From NCBI GenBank assembly GCA_026874595.1, contig CM049316.1, positions 30,609,339 through 30,673,338 of the forward strand: 64,000 bases of DNA. Reading direction: 5' to 3'. Both the position numbers and the translations under genes were made by a program. This stretch comes from Sipunculus nudus (Eukaryota > Annelida > Sipuncula > Golfingiida > Sipunculidae). This document shows positions 1-12,985 of the stretch, piece after piece (the stretch's first letter is position 1; each line of letters starts with the position of its first letter). The notes beneath the pieces were generated by a model. That model ran no database searches and was not told the DNA's origin. It saw only the letters and a program-made list of their open reading frames with translations.

Positions 1-1619
1 GACTTGGACTTCATTTAAAAAAAAAATAATTGATTCACAAAAAAAACTCGGAGCAGTGAATCCGTTGAACATTATTATAACTTTGTATGGCCTTAAGGTC
101 TCTCATTATTATTACACTTACTGTAATTGTAAGACAGGTAATATCTCTACTAAAATGATTATTCAGAATATCAAATCATCACATCTTTTGTCATCCCTGT
201 TTGTAAATGTCTCTACCAGAGGTCCGAATCAGCAGATGTTTCTACATTTTTTTGATGAAGACAGGTAATAATTGTTCAGAACATGCTGCTGAAAATATGT
301 CCTGCATGCAACAGTCAGACTTGGCCTTGATATGCAGGTGAATTTAAAAATAAAAACATGGATCTGCCTTGCATTGAGATTAATACTTCCACAATCTTAA
401 TTTCGTTGAAATTGATTAATAATTCTTAAAAATACACAGAGATAAACAGAAAAAAAACAATAGATACAGGACCCCTATTAATCAATAGTCTTTTGAAGTG
501 GTAAAAATAAAATTAAGAGTATTGAAAAAATATATAAATATTTTCATCTTGTGATAATTCCAAAATTACGTCATCTAGTAACTTAACTTCAGTCACCTCT
601 ATTGACCTTATGACCTTGACCTCATTCTTAATTAATTGTAATTATTCATTACTACTTCTTATTGGTCAAAGTAGAACACTATGGCATGGGAGTATTAGAA
701 AACACAAAGAGAAAGTTTTAAAAGCACAAGAAGCTGTCTCTTTGCTTCAAGTTCTGAGCCAAGAGTGGCCTTGTAGGTATGTTTTTATCAAGAAGTTTAT
801 CAGATATTGTTTAGAGAACATTTCCTGCACAGCAATGTCACAGGAACTGTGCCCTGGTTCCCAGTAGGATGGAAATGGGGTGAGCCGGGTGCTTTCAGAC
901 GAGCAGGGTTATGTCAGAGAGCCACAGCAGGACCAATCCTATTTTGTTCCAAGGAAAAAAACAGATAGCATAACTGCCAAGGTCATTAAAGCTAGGTTAA
1001 AGGGTAGCAGCATGGAACATCCAAGGTCATTAAAGATGGGTTAAGGTGGGCATCAAGTAGACCTATTTAGAAGGTAGAGATATCAGGAAATAGGGTTGGC
1101 CCAGTCCTATTCGATTTTGAATAGAGCTGCAAAACTTTGGGGAAACTGTTGTCTTGTTTTGGCTTGTCTAGCATCAACATCGGACAGCAGGTCTGGCAAA
1201 GCTATTAAAGATGGGTTAAAGCTTACAGGTATTGCCGGACCCAGGATCGGCCATGTATATGAATTTGTGTTGAGGTTACGGCTAGCCCATCCATCTGTGT
1301 CATGACTGAGTGTATCTGGGCGGTGTGTGATTTAGCTTATCAGCAACGTGGTCCCATCTTTAAGCCATCTGCTTATCCTAGCTTCCCCTCAGGGTGAAAA
1401 GATCCTATATTTCACCAGCGTCCCTGTCAGGCAGATCTAGCTTTTGACTCAGGGGGAATGGTCTTGTATGTATCGGCCTGCATATCTACTGATAGACATT
1501 ATACTCCCAAAACAAATTATACCCGCAGATTAACATCAAAATTGGAAAATGGTAAAAACTTACTGTAAAGTCATTGTTTCTGAGTGTGTGTAGTTTATGC
1601 AAGAATATATATTGCCAGA
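1..1619. other. No gene seen; AT-rich, one short local repeat
   Basis: Apart from the AAGGTCATTAAAG repeat, I see only unique AT-rich sequence. An 85-codon frame at 610-867 has no recognisable domain, splice sites or composition bias. Confidence 0.4.
979..1216 (+). repeat. Short local repeat (AAGGTCATTAAAG)
   Basis: AAGGTCATTAAAGCTAGG, AAGGTCATTAAAGATGGG and AAGCTATTAAAGATGGG occur at about 979, 1023 and 1198, each followed by GTTAA. Spacing is uneven, so this is a scattered local repeat rather than a clean array. Confidence 0.4.
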
Positions 1620-2080
1620 TACAGGGGACCATGCAGCCAAACTAAAACACTTGACCCAAGTCTGCTCGAAACAATAGTTCCATTTCCGTAAAAAATGGCG
1701 ATAAATCTAGTCTGTGCTGATGTTTCTTGTAGATAACTGAGAGGATACTCTGTCATTTTCTAAATAACAGGCTCAGTACTTTATCTTATCTATACATCTG
1801 TGCGTTACCCAGCCTGTGCTGGTCATATACTCTTAGACGACAGCATACAAAACCAGGGGATCAGATATGCACGTTTCATTTTTGCGTCCTGAACTCATGC
1901 TGTAAACCCATCCTCACTGCAGCCTGTTTCTATCTGAAATTGTTCTGTAGTCCGTCAGCCCCCTTGACTTAATAGTACCTCCACTTGTGAGCTTCTCTCC
2001 GTGCAGAGGCTTACATTAAATGTGGACGAGCGAATGTCTGCTGAGTTACTACACGGTCATTAGGGTAACAGCGATATATG
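1620..2080. promoter_or_regulatory. Candidate regulatory island
   Basis: A non-repetitive stretch of higher GC than its flanks, with TTTATCTTATCT (two GATA-type sites), GCGATAAATC and AAAATGGCGATAA. No open frame or repeat hallmark is present. It is called by composition and motif density only. Confidence 0.25.
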
Positions 2081-4157
2081 ATTAAAATGGGGGGTCACTT
2101 TTTTGTGTATGTTGTTCCCCTTGATAACTTTTGCAATGCTCGTAAAATAGATCTGTCTCTTTCAATCATGCAGTAAACTGTGTTTAGATAAAAGCAAATG
2201 AGGTCTTTTGAATATGTGTGATCTCACGATACAGTGGCCATTTCGTTATGATTGTAGTAGGACTTCATTCATGTTTACTGAAGAACAGAATACACTGCTA
2301 TTCTGGCAAATCTATCTGGTTTTTGATAACTTCAGATACATGGAAACATATCCCCATTAATTATACAAATCTTCTAATATCATGCATTGCTTTCTACTTT
2401 TGGGCTTAAGCTCCCAACCTATGTTCGCTAGTTGGTTTATTGGACTTTTTCAACTAGTGTGTCCCGAGATATATGCCTACACATGCAGGGTTGATAAAGG
2501 AATAAAATACCCATCAGTTATGCACGTTCATCATATGAAAGGTTAAAACATATATTGCTGTCCAAGGTACACAATAGCATTTTTTACAATGGTGTACGCG
2601 CTAGTAGTGTACATAAGAACAGAAGCTAGATTTAACATAGGGATATGTGATACTGGTAAACATGAAAACTATGATGTTTACATATGTATAAAATGCAGTA
2701 TCTTTTATATGACGTATCAGAAAAGATAAAATTGGCATCCTCAAAATGTATAATACATATATGAGGTATATAAAATTATCTTTACTTCAGAATGTTGACA
2801 TAATGAATGATTTATGTCATAGATGCAAGTTAGTTGGCATAAAAATGTAACTTTTAGTTGAGCCGACTCAAAGTCATCTTACCAATAGTGATGGTCCTTT
2901 TTTTTGTTGACATTATGTCTGGACATCTGGCTATATGGTTGTCCACAGCTGGCACAATCACAAGCATTTGACCTACAAACCTGTAACTTGATATTCAGGG
3001 AGGTCCTTGGGGAATCTCCTAATAACTAAGTTTTAGTACATAATCTTTGTTTTTTTTAATTTCTTAGATTTTGATGATCCATAAAATCCAAAATCAGGAT
3101 AGTTATAATAGGAAAGTAATATTTGTGCTATTGTTAGTGAGCTCATGCAGTGTCCATTTATGTAACATTTCTATGAAAGCACATACCACTGTGTTGTGCA
3201 GATTTAATTGGTTTGAAAGAGCTCTGAAGTTCTTTGTCCATCTGAAGTCCTGTTGCTATATTTAACATATGGCTTCTCAAGAGTTTGCAAATCTGAAAAT
3301 CTCTCTTTGTATCCTATAATACATAATAGGAAAGGACGTGTTGGCATGTACAAGAATAGTATACAATAATTATCTGGGAAATTCATTCCTGGAATCAGAG
3401 TGGCTGGTTTTATAGACAATATGTGTCTCCTCTGACTTCATACTTTTTTTAGTGGTCCTCACAGTTAAAGGCTTGAAAGCTTTAAACCTAAGCAGCCATA
3501 AAAAGTTCCCTTCAAAACTCTTCATTATACCTTCAAAATTCTCGGTGGTGGGTATTATATTTTCCCCTTTGTCACATCATACAGACAGCGGACAAATATT
3601 TCCCAGGAACTTTCACGCAAAAATCCAGAAATTTTGAGTCTGCGAGTTGCAACGAAAATGAGTTTATTTCCGATGACTTCACAAATGGCTTTTGCCCATC
3701 ATTGACTGGTTCCAGTCTAGAAAACAGTACTTCTAGAATACACAGTTCTCTTGGTTTCGCCTACCATTAACTGGCTCCAAATACAATTCTTCAACACACA
3801 AAGTATTCCAACACCCTGGTTTGCTAACATAAAACTCCAGAGCCATAATTATCTTCCTCTCGAGGAATTTGACAACACATCCCACTTGGTGCAAAATATA
3901 CATCTCACAACACATATTATTAACTCATTTACCTGACCATATCTTATTATGAGGCTTCCATTTAACATGACCTGGCCTGGTAATATATTTGTGTCACCCT
4001 TGTTTGGTCTGTCTGTTTGCATCCTTGTGCAAAATGTTATCAACAGATTTAATGAAATTTTGATGAGGGTTAGAATGACATGCACCTAAGAAACAATCAA
4101 TTAATTTTTTGGAATATTTAAGATCACCATAATATATAATTAAGGAAGTGTCTATAG
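2081..4157. other. No gene seen
   Basis: Unique AT-rich sequence. TAGTTGAGCCGACTCAAAGTC near 2857 followed by ATAGTGATGGTCC may be a very decayed start of the family A repeat. The short open frames have no supporting features. Confidence 0.4.
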
Positions 4158-4178
4158 GCAGCCGAAATTGTCGGCTGC
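4158..4178. other. Hairpin, 8-bp perfect stem
   Basis: GCAGCCGA pairs with TCGGCTGC around AATTG. It sits at the outer edge of the left arm of the inverted repeat pair, which suggests a terminal structure of that element. Confidence 0.5.
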
Positions 4179-4187
4179 ATGGCATCG

Positions 4188-5169
4188 GAGTCCCAGGATA
4201 TTCTAGGCAGCCAACACTAGACTTTTCATATGCTAACCTTGTGCAGTCAACAGTGCTTTAACTTATGTAACAAACACTTGTGTTGTCTAGGTATATATGT
4301 ACACATGTTTAATGTTGTGTGTCTGTCATTTGTAGTGCTGATATTACAGACCTTAGATATAATCAAATATCTTTTAATAATATATACAAACTATAAAGTA
4401 CAAGACTTTTTAATAATATTTGGTGCTAAGTAAGAAGCCCAAGGTGAAAATAGCTGGATGATAATGTCTAGGAAAAAAAGGGCTAATTTAGTAAACCATT
4501 GCTCAATTCAAGAAATCATCAAAATGAAGCATCACCTTGAAAGTATCATAATTCAAGCAGTAGTAAATAAGTTTTTATTTCTTATGCACTGAAATACATA
4601 CACTAACACCACATGTATTCCATAAACAGGTAAATGCATTTCAATTACTGGGGCACTGTCCTGCTCAGATGATTAATGCCCTGTACACATTATTGATTGT
4701 GTGTTTGTTCACACCTTTTATCCCAATAGATGATCCATAGATGTTATTTTGAGTTCTTGATTAGCTTCATGGTTGGGAAATCATTTACACTATGCTAATA
4801 AGTTTGTACCATCTGTGGTGAGAGATCAGAATCTTAGTTCTTGTGGAGAATATATGAGTGGGTTCTTAATGCCTACAAAAGTTAAACTGCACCATCTATA
4901 ATTAGTGACTCTTTGAGAATTAAACCTTAAAACTTTGAGTTGTCAATACGCAAGGAATGTCATGTCAATATATACATGTGTGTGTTGTGCAGGTTAATTA
5001 ATATGTATATATCTAACATGTGTAATATCAGTTCTGTAAATGACAGACACAGTTTTAAATGTGTGTATACATGCCAAGACAACACCAGTGCTTGTAATAG
5101 CAGTTAAAGCATTGTTTGCTGCACAAGGTTAGAATGTGAAAAGTCACTGCCTAGACTTTTCTGGGACTC
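4188..5169. repeat. Inverted pair of ~160-bp repeats (arms 4188-4350 and 5021-5169)
   Basis: The left arm reads GAGTCCCAGG, TTCTAGGCAG, GCTAACCTTGTGCAG, TGCTTTAACT, GTGTTGTCTAGG, TGTGTCTGTCATTTGTAG and CTGATATTACA. The right arm, reverse-complemented, gives the same series in order with about 75-80% identity by eye. About 670 bp of unrelated AT-rich sequence separates them. Outside the left arm is the hairpin at 4158-4178; outside the right arm is a 12-bp palindrome, CTTCAGCTGAAG (5177-5188). This could be two copies of one family or the ends of a foldback element. Confidence 0.6.
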
Positions 5170-5499
5170 ATATGCTCTTCAGCTGAAGCTTGCATCTAAC
5201 TTCCTATTTTTAATTCAAAGCATTCAATATACTGTTTTGAGACTGTGTGATTCTTTTGTCCCTGGGGAGACTGCCCCATTCATATATATTGGGGCCAGCA
5301 TTTGTTAAGGAACTGACCATGCAGGTGAACCTGTGTTACTGAACTTTGAGATTGTGTACAACACAAGAAAGCTTGATTGGTGGGTGGGGGGGATCCTGGT
5401 AGCGGTATCCAGATAGTCATCAGCCAGTACACACATCAAGTGCTTCTCTTTTTCTCCATACAGTGCCCATGAAGTGCCACTCCTTTGTGACAAGGTCAT

Positions 5500-5652
5500 C
5501 TCTTTGTGGTACAGAGGCTTGGGGTTGTACCATGGAGACTTTTTGGTACAGAGGCTTGGGGTTGTACCATGGAGACTTTGTGGTAAAGAGGGTTGGGGTA
5601 ATGAACCATGGAGACTTTGTGGTACAGAGGTTGGGGGTTGTACCATGGAGAG
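5500..5652 (+). repeat. Minisatellite, ~37-bp unit, four copies
   Basis: Each unit reads CTTTGTGGTACAGAGGCTTG then GGGTTGTACCATGGAGA. The third copy has AAAGAGG and ATGAACC changes. GGTAC...GTACC inside each unit is an inverted repeat. Open frames on both strands over this segment (up to 113 codons) are artefacts of the array. Confidence 0.75.
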
Positions 5653-6224
5653 CTAGAAATCTGCATTCTAAGGAATGCAAGCCTTCTCCATGTGAGTGGT
5701 CGGTGTTGTGGGATGCTCCAAAAACAGTGTTTGCATTCACTTATTCGGCCCATATTCCCAGGTTCATTTGTTCATATGTGACTGTATATTTGAATGTGTG
5801 AGTTATACTTTGAACAAAAACACACACAAACAAACATGAACACTGATGAAAGAATACCCTTGTGTGGGAGGCAATAATTTGAGGCTCAAATGAACCAACA
5901 ATTTTGATCACAAGTCCACTGTCCTGACCATCACACCAGCTTGTACTGTAGGTTTATAGCTTTCTCATATACACAAATAGCCTAGGCATTAATAAATATA
6001 AGTCTCATCATAAACTCTGTTTAAACCACCAGAAAAATAACTTTTTCTATAACCAAGGTTTCAGAAATTAAATTTACTGGCTGACCAGCATTCAAAGATA
6101 TAAATTCTTATAATACTTTTATATCTTTATTTATAGAAAAACTGGAGTTGGGAAATTCAGAGTGAAATACTAACAAAATTTACATTGACTGTCACTGAAG
6201 TATATGTTACAGAACATACATACA

Positions 6225-6226
<2 letters not shown>

Positions 6227-6283
<57 letters not shown>

Positions 6284-6315
6284 ATATATATATATATTTA
6301 CATATATATATATTA

Positions 6316-6357
<42 letters not shown>

Positions 6358-6358
6358 G
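6227..6358. repeat. AT microsatellite
   Basis: A long run of alternating TA with a few interruptions (GATATA, TTTACATA). A GT/CTGT-rich run follows at 6509-6540. Confidence 0.9.
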
Positions 6359-6619
6359 TGTGTATGATATGCACACACAGTCACACATTTTGTGATACAT
6401 CAGGACTATGTGAGTAAAATTTCACCACAGTACCCAACAAAATATCATATACAAACATATATGGTGTGTATGATATGCACACAATTGTATATTTTGTGAT
6501 ATGTCCTGTGTCTGTCTGTCTGTGTGTGTGTGTATGTGTAGCTATACACAACAGTACACAATCAGAGATAACATACAAACATATGTCTGTGTCAGTTTTA
6601 TCTCAAGTGATATCTTTAC

Positions 6620-7090
6620 AATAAAAGATTAACGACCCTCGATCGTCTCTCTGCGGTTATGTATGATTCCTCTTCCCTGCGTGAGCAGAAGTTCTCTTAC
6701 CCTTAGCAAAAATCAATGAGCATGACTAGCCCGTGAGGAGATATATTCTTGCGGAACATCACAGAGACTCCAGCTGGTATGACAAGGTGAGAGATAAGAT
6801 AACAACAGACGAAGAGAGATCTTCATTGAAGGAGAAATATCAGTAACGATGCTTTATTTCCAGGAAAATGCTGATAATGCTGTAGTTTAGGTTTGGATGG
6901 TCGTGATATTTCAACATCATCCTCCGTGACGTGACAGTCGTCCATCTTGCGCTTCTATCGGTCTGTATCACAAGGAGTAACATCAATAACCTGAGAGTTT
7001 ACGATTCCTGATAAGTGACTTCTTTGATTGACAGCTAGAAAAAGCACCTCAACAAGTGGGTCTCCAAGGTCATAGATTTACACAGTCATG
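6620..7090. promoter_or_regulatory. Candidate regulatory island
   Basis: A non-repetitive stretch with frequent CpG (CCCTCGATCGTC, CCGTGACGTGACAG, TTGCGCTTC, ACGATTCCTGATAAG). It contains GAGATAAGATAAC (paired GATA sites), TGACGTGACAG (CRE-like) and TTGATTGACAG (homeodomain/TALE-like). It follows directly on the AT/GT microsatellites. Confidence 0.28.
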
Positions 7091-7289
7091 CCCTCGGTTT
7101 AAAAACTCAGCCAAGCATTTGTCCTGGAAAAAGTTTTACTCTGAAAATAAAAGAGGATTTTAGTCAGGCTGTCAATCATTCAGATAAAAGACTCTGTTTT
7201 TGTGGTACTTAACTTAAAGTCTGTGGGTCAGATTTTTATCAGAAAAGTTGTTTTACAAGATATTGTGACCTTGACCTTTTGAACTTTGA

Positions 7290-7385
7290 TCTTAGTTTTT
7301 AGCTAAGCTGACTGAACATCATCTGAGCCATAGAGATAGGTATTAGTCTATCATCCCTCACTTATAATGTACATGCTAAGATGGT
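7290..7385 (+). mobile_element. Family A-like 5' terminal remnant
   Basis: GTTTTTAGCTAAGCTGACT followed by CATCTGAGCCATAG repeats the 5' hairpin region of the 2.6-kb elements with several changes. Similarity is lost within about 90 bp. It is about 0.9 kb upstream of the 8165 fragment, so the two could be separate insertions. Confidence 0.4.
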
Positions 7386-9699
7386 GGATTGTGTAGGAGA
7401 AGGACACATATGATTTGGGGTTGAAATGATATACTCCAGTATATGGATATATCACGATACAAAGTCAAATATCATACTACAAATTTTAGATAGTGCAAGA
7501 TTGTTAGGTTGTTTTAAGCATCTGATGAAAAGTGACATTTTAAATTTGAAAAAGACTCTCAAGTATCAGAAAAAGGTATGTAAGACGAAACACTGAATTG
7601 TTTTCTACTCAGGTGTTTTATGGCTGATTGTTTGGAAACAAGTTTTATTTAGTTTTGAAATATTGGAAAATATTGGAAATTTTGTAAGCGGTAGTTTGGT
7701 TGTAAATGTTATTTTATGAACAAGGAGGAACATTAGCTGGGAATCCTCACTTAACAAACATCTGAGGTGGATCAGGTTTTGGAAGGGGGAAGGGGGGGGG
7801 GGGGGGACAACACACCAATTAAGACTTACAATGAGGAAATCTGGAAAGGGGCCCTAAATTTAGTAAAGTAGGATGAGGGGATTAAGGTCACAAATATTTT
7901 TGAAACCAATTAGAAGAGTATGTTGCAGCAGCTTAAAAGGTGGGGTCCAGACACCTTGGACCAAACTCAGGATCTCCTGCTGAATATACTGTGTATGTTA
8001 ATTATTGTGCAACATATTTCAGAGTGAATTGGTGAGTAATACATCAAATTGAGAGATATCGATCATTTAAGCTCCAGTTTGATACTCAGCCATGCATATA
8101 TTATTACATGGCCAAAAAAGTGCCTTTAAAGTCTTTCAGTGTCATGTGTCTTGTTTTTGGAATTTGATTTTAGCTCAGCTGCATGGCTATAAATCTATAG
8201 TTAAGGTCAAATGTCTGTCCGTCCATTAGACTGGCTTGTTTTGAAACTGTTAAGACCTAAGAATAAAAAATTCGGCATATTTTTAGATGTCCCCAAAATC
8301 TCCTGCCGATACCAAATAAAAAAACTGGGTCACATCAACTTTGTTCCTTCAAGAAATTAAGAAAAAACTTCAATTTTCCATTAAAAACCTATTATCACAT
8401 TTCTTTACACCATTCTAGTCTATGTTTTTGAATGTGTAGAAATAAAATGTTCCTCAACACACACAGAATTTAAGTTTAAGCTTTGTTTCCACTTACGCAG
8501 GCCAGAAAGGGAAATGGTTTGAGTCATAGCCATCAACACTGTTAATTATCTTGCCTTAATGTGATTTTAATCAATTTATGATTCAAGTTATATATAATAT
8601 TATAGCATAATTTTATCATCAATCCTTAGCACAGGTCAAGGGGACTTTTCAGAAGATTTCATCTTTGAAGGAAAATAATATGTCCAGGGTATCTATGAGC
8701 ATACAAGTGGAAACACTTCTCTTTTATCACATGTTAGTTCTGACCATGATATGAATATCCACTGAGATAGGGAGGGCTCGGTTCAAATTATGACCCTGTT
8801 AACTTAATACACTGTTTCCAGGCACTTTCAGAACAAAAGTGAGAGAGTAAATACAGATACTAAATCATCACTGTGTAAATAATGTTAAATCCTTTTTAGC
8901 CTTTGGTTAAAAAAGAAGTTAAGGTTGTTATCACCCTTTTGCAGAGATTCATTAGACAAGGGAGACTGATTTTTACGTAGACAAGGGCTATTCTAGGATA
9001 TGCTGTACTATAACACAGGGGCCTTTCATGATGTACAGATTACAAAGCATGTGGATAAAGTTGAGGTAACCAAACAAAATATTTGTAACACATGTCACAT
9101 GAACTGATATGTCCACTCTGTCTGGGATTACCACTTCATTTTTACATTATCACATTTTTAAAAAGAATTTTGCACAGATTTTAAATATGATATATCTTTT
9201 GAAGAATTATCACTTAATTTTCACATTATAACATTTTTAAAGAGAACACTGCACTTGATTTTAATATATCTTTATAAGGAGAGATCCATGGTTGTTTGAT
9301 GCCTGCTGAATAATTATGCAAATGTATCCATATATGATATTTGCCTCCTGCATTACATGATACATACCAGCAGGGAAGGAAAATAATCCATAAATTATAA
9401 CTTATAAGCAAGACATTAGACTTTAGAGATTCCTTCATAGGTTCTTTTGAAACCCCCCCCCCCCAACCACCACAAAAAAATGGTTCAAAGGCAATATGTT
9501 GAAAGCCTTTTTAAACCAAAAGGTTCAATAATTATGTCATTTTGATGCTTATTGAATAGTTACCTTCACTTATATGTAAAAAAAAGTTGTATCTGCAGGT
9601 TGTGTACCTATCTTGAACAAAACACTGAGGGAGACTAACTCAATCCAGTTAATTAGATCAATCTTGTCAAAACTTGAGTCAGTGTGGCCACATATATAC
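7386..9699. other. No gene seen; homopolymer runs and a family A fragment
   Basis: Unique AT-rich sequence apart from the fragment at 8165-8470. A G run lies at 7793-7806 and a C run at 9453-9464. Nothing coding is recognised. Confidence 0.4.
8165..8470 (+). mobile_element. Family A repeat, diverged 5' fragment
   Basis: The segment begins TTTTAGCTCAGCTG and continues through CTGTCCGTCC, GTTTTGAAACTGTTAAGACC and AGATGTCCCCAAAATCTCC, matching the first 300 bp of the full copies. Similarity ends near 8420-8470 and no 3' terminus follows. It is more diverged than the full copies, so it is probably an older truncated insertion. Confidence 0.55.
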
Positions 9700-10760
9700 C
9701 AGGGAACCTCTCTTTATGAACATCTATCTATTACAGACACTTCTGTATTACAGAAACCTATATATTACAGACAACGTTCTTTTACAGGCATCTCTCTGAT
9801 ACATACACCTTTCTATTACAGGCACCTCACTATTACAGACGGCTTTTATTACTGACACATCTATAACAGACACCTCTGTATAACAGACACTTTTAGTATA
9901 GATGCCTCACATTTACAGGTACCTCTTTATTACAGACATGTCTATAATACAGACACCTATCTGCCACAGACATCTTATTACAGACAACGTTCTTTTACAG
10001 GCATCTCTCTAATACATACACCTTTCTATTACAGGCACCTCACTATTACAGACGGCTTTTATTACTGACACATCTATAACAGACACCTCTGTATAACAGA
10101 CACTTTTAGTATAGACGCCTCACATTTACAGGTACCTCTTTATTACAGACATGTCTATAATACAGACACCTATCTGCCACAGACATCTTATTACAGACAA
10201 CTTTCTTTTACAGGCATCTCTCTTATACATACACCTTTCTATTACAGGCACCTCACTATTACAGACGGCTTTTATTACTGACACATCTATAACAGACACC
10301 TCTGTATAACAGACACTTTTAGTATAGACGCCTCACATTTACAGGTACCTCTTTATTACAGACATGTCTATAATACAGACACCTATCTGCCACAGACATC
10401 TTATTACAGACAACGTTCTTTTACAGGCATCTCTCTAATACATACACCTTTCTATTACAGGCACCTCACTATTACAGACGGCTTTTATTACTGACACATC
10501 TATAACAGACACCTCTGTATAACAGACACTTTTAGTATAGACGCCTCACATTTACAGGTACCTCTTTATTACAGACATGTCTATAATACAGACACCTATC
10601 TGCCATAGACATCTTATTACAGACAACTTTCTTTTACAGGCATCTCTCTTATGCAATTACTGACACATCTTTATTATGGTCACCTCTATTACATACAGGT
10701 TTATAAAAGAGGGACTTTCCTATTATGGCCACCTCCCAGGCATTACAGACACTTGAAATA
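9700..10760 (+). repeat. Tandem array, 213-bp unit built from ~17-bp subunits
   Basis: ACAACGTTCTTTTACAGGC or its ACAACTTTC variant recurs at 9771, 9984, 10197, 10410 and 10623, exactly 213 bp apart each time, with almost no substitution between units. Inside the unit, ACAGACACCTCT- and TATTACAGACAC-like phrases repeat at about 17-20 bp. The edges (9613-9770 and 10640-10760) hold only degenerate subunits. The near identity of the inner units indicates recent amplification. Confidence 0.85.
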
Positions 10761-11315
10761 CTCCACTAAGAAATAGCTTTTTTAGCCAGTGCCATCTTTA
10801 AGATGGGTAGCTGTCTGTTACAGGAAAAAACACAGAGACATATTGAAGCTCTGAAAAAGGAAAAGATGACTCAAGAAATGACAGAGATTGAATGCCATGC
10901 CCTGAGGGGAAGAAATGTACAATTTTTGTATGTGAAAATTTGGCAGTTATGGTGTTGGGGAAAGGGGCTGGGTTAGGAGTGGGTCCACTACACCCCCTCG
11001 ACTTGCCCAAATCTGCATGCGAAACTCCCAGGTTCCATCAGTGTCTAGACCTGTGAGATTCTAGTGTATTTTCAGTACAGATACCTAGAATTATTAGATT
11101 AAAGACAAAAATTGTTGCTTTGTCACAAGATGTAAATGAATGTATGAATGCACAAATTTCAAAACCTGTTCAACTTTGAATGCAGGTTATTGTTACAGTA
11201 GTTTTCTAGCCTCTGGTAATGTGGGGACTGTTATTTTAAACCTCTATGTGGTATATGAGATATTTCTATGAGAATTCAGATTGTAGTTGCATGATTAGAT
11301 AAGTTATCTATTACA

Positions 11316-11323
11316 TATATATA

Positions 11324-11381
<58 letters not shown>

Positions 11382-11533
11382 TCAGATAGCTAGATATATA
11401 GACAGAGAGATAGAGAGAGACAGAAAGAGGAAGACAAGGTTTTGAATAAAACTAGTGTGTTTCAGGAAGATCTGTTTTTTTATTTCATGAATATTTTAAG
11501 ATATACCTACAATTCATATATATACATATATAT

Positions 11534-11572
<39 letters not shown>
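11316..11572. repeat. Two AT microsatellites with a CA tract
   Basis: TA runs lie at about 11316-11368 (followed by CACACACACAC) and 11523-11570. A GA-rich stretch (GACAGAGAGATAGAGAGAG) follows the first one near 11400. Confidence 0.85.
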
Positions 11573-11575
<3 letters not shown>

Positions 11576-12479
11576 ATTAAATAAATTAGAACTGTAATAA
11601 TACACAGGTGACCCAATAAACTATACAATACCATTTGGATTTAGTTCACTATCAGTTTAGTATAGTTAACAATAACAGCTTTTTCAAATATGTTTATAAT
11701 ACTGTAGTTTACTTATATTCACAGGATTAAATTTTCACAATTTTAACTCTGACATGAGTGTTCCATTTTAATTATCTCGTCATGCAGGTCCCTGCCCAGA
11801 GTACATGCATTTTGGTTCACAAAATTGTAACAATTTGATAAGGAAGAAGGCAAGGGAGCATTTGTGTTTGGGAAAAAAAGGCGAAGTTTAAAATAAGTTT
11901 TGCACTAAGGGGGACCCAAGAATGTTCCCCTACATAAATTGTGACTCAAATAGTGATATAAAATTAAACTTATCCTCCCCTATAAGCCTACCCTACAGAC
12001 AAACACAGACTTGATTAAAATCTTTCTTTCAGTAGGATAAATGCTGTATTACATTACATGTATTTTATCTTCATTATACACATTTAAAATAAATTAACAT
12101 TTTCATATATTACAGAACTATGAACTTCATTCTCTTGAATTTTCACATTCTGTATTGTTTCTCATAAACATTGTCTGTTCAGAGTACAAGACAGATGGAA
12201 ACGCTGGACTGCATTTATTTCTTTAGCTCAATGACGTTATGGGTTATTGGATACAACAATGAGCTCCCATTCATACTAATTAAACGATGCACTGAAGTGC
12301 CTTTTGATGCTTCTGTGGCGGATCCTATATTGTTCCTCATTGAATTTAAGTACTGTTTTGTTCTAAATTACCATTTCTGACTTGTAATGCAAGGAGAATG
12401 ATAAGTTACGAAAAGGAAGGTTTCTATGGGCAAAAATATAACATATTTATAGTTCAGCCCTCATGCCTGTATCATAAGG

Positions 12480-12985
12480 TCTGTAAGTTGGTGCTTGTGG
12501 CTCTGACACCGAGTGCGAGATGGACATATCTCGTGATTGGTGTGGCAGACATCGTTCAGCATCTCGGGAATTATAAATGACCTTCCAATGCTATAACGAT
12601 ATATCACCAGGATTCTATAGCCGGGATAGATGAGGTGTCAGCCTCGCCAGTAGAACGGAAATCCATCATCATACTGGTGACTCCTATGTTTCTTTTTATT
12701 GTGACAGTGCCTGCCATCTTTCCCCAAAGTCATCTCAGTGCCATTTAGTTCACTTACCGTAACACCCTGCGGATCGCAAATGCTCCTGGTTTTAAAGTGT
12801 ATTTATGATTGTTGTCGACTTGAGAGCATAACAGGTTAACGGGTGTTATGGGATGAGGCTAGGGACCAAAAGACAGGACTCGTGAATGATAATTCACCTC
12901 CACGCCTGCCCGTGGTTGATAGTGATTGCGCACAGATGCTCGGGGCCGATTATGACTCGCTTTTGCTCTCGTAGAGCAAATATCA
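12480..12985. promoter_or_regulatory. Candidate regulatory island
   Basis: Composition rises to near 50% GC with many CpGs between AT-rich flanks. The text looks unique: GGTGTGGCAG, ATAACGATATATC, ATTTATGATTGTTGTCG, CAGGTTAACGGG and GGGGCCGATTATGAC. No long open frame spans it. It resembles deeply conserved non-coding elements in style, but conservation cannot be tested here. Confidence 0.3.

Noticed and set aside
5305-5801. Overlapping frames of 85-113 codons on both strands
   Set aside because: They lie over the 37-bp minisatellite, and both strands are open for the same reason. No domain or splice evidence.
6204-6395. 63-codon frame of alternating I and Y
   Set aside because: Direct translation of the AT microsatellite.
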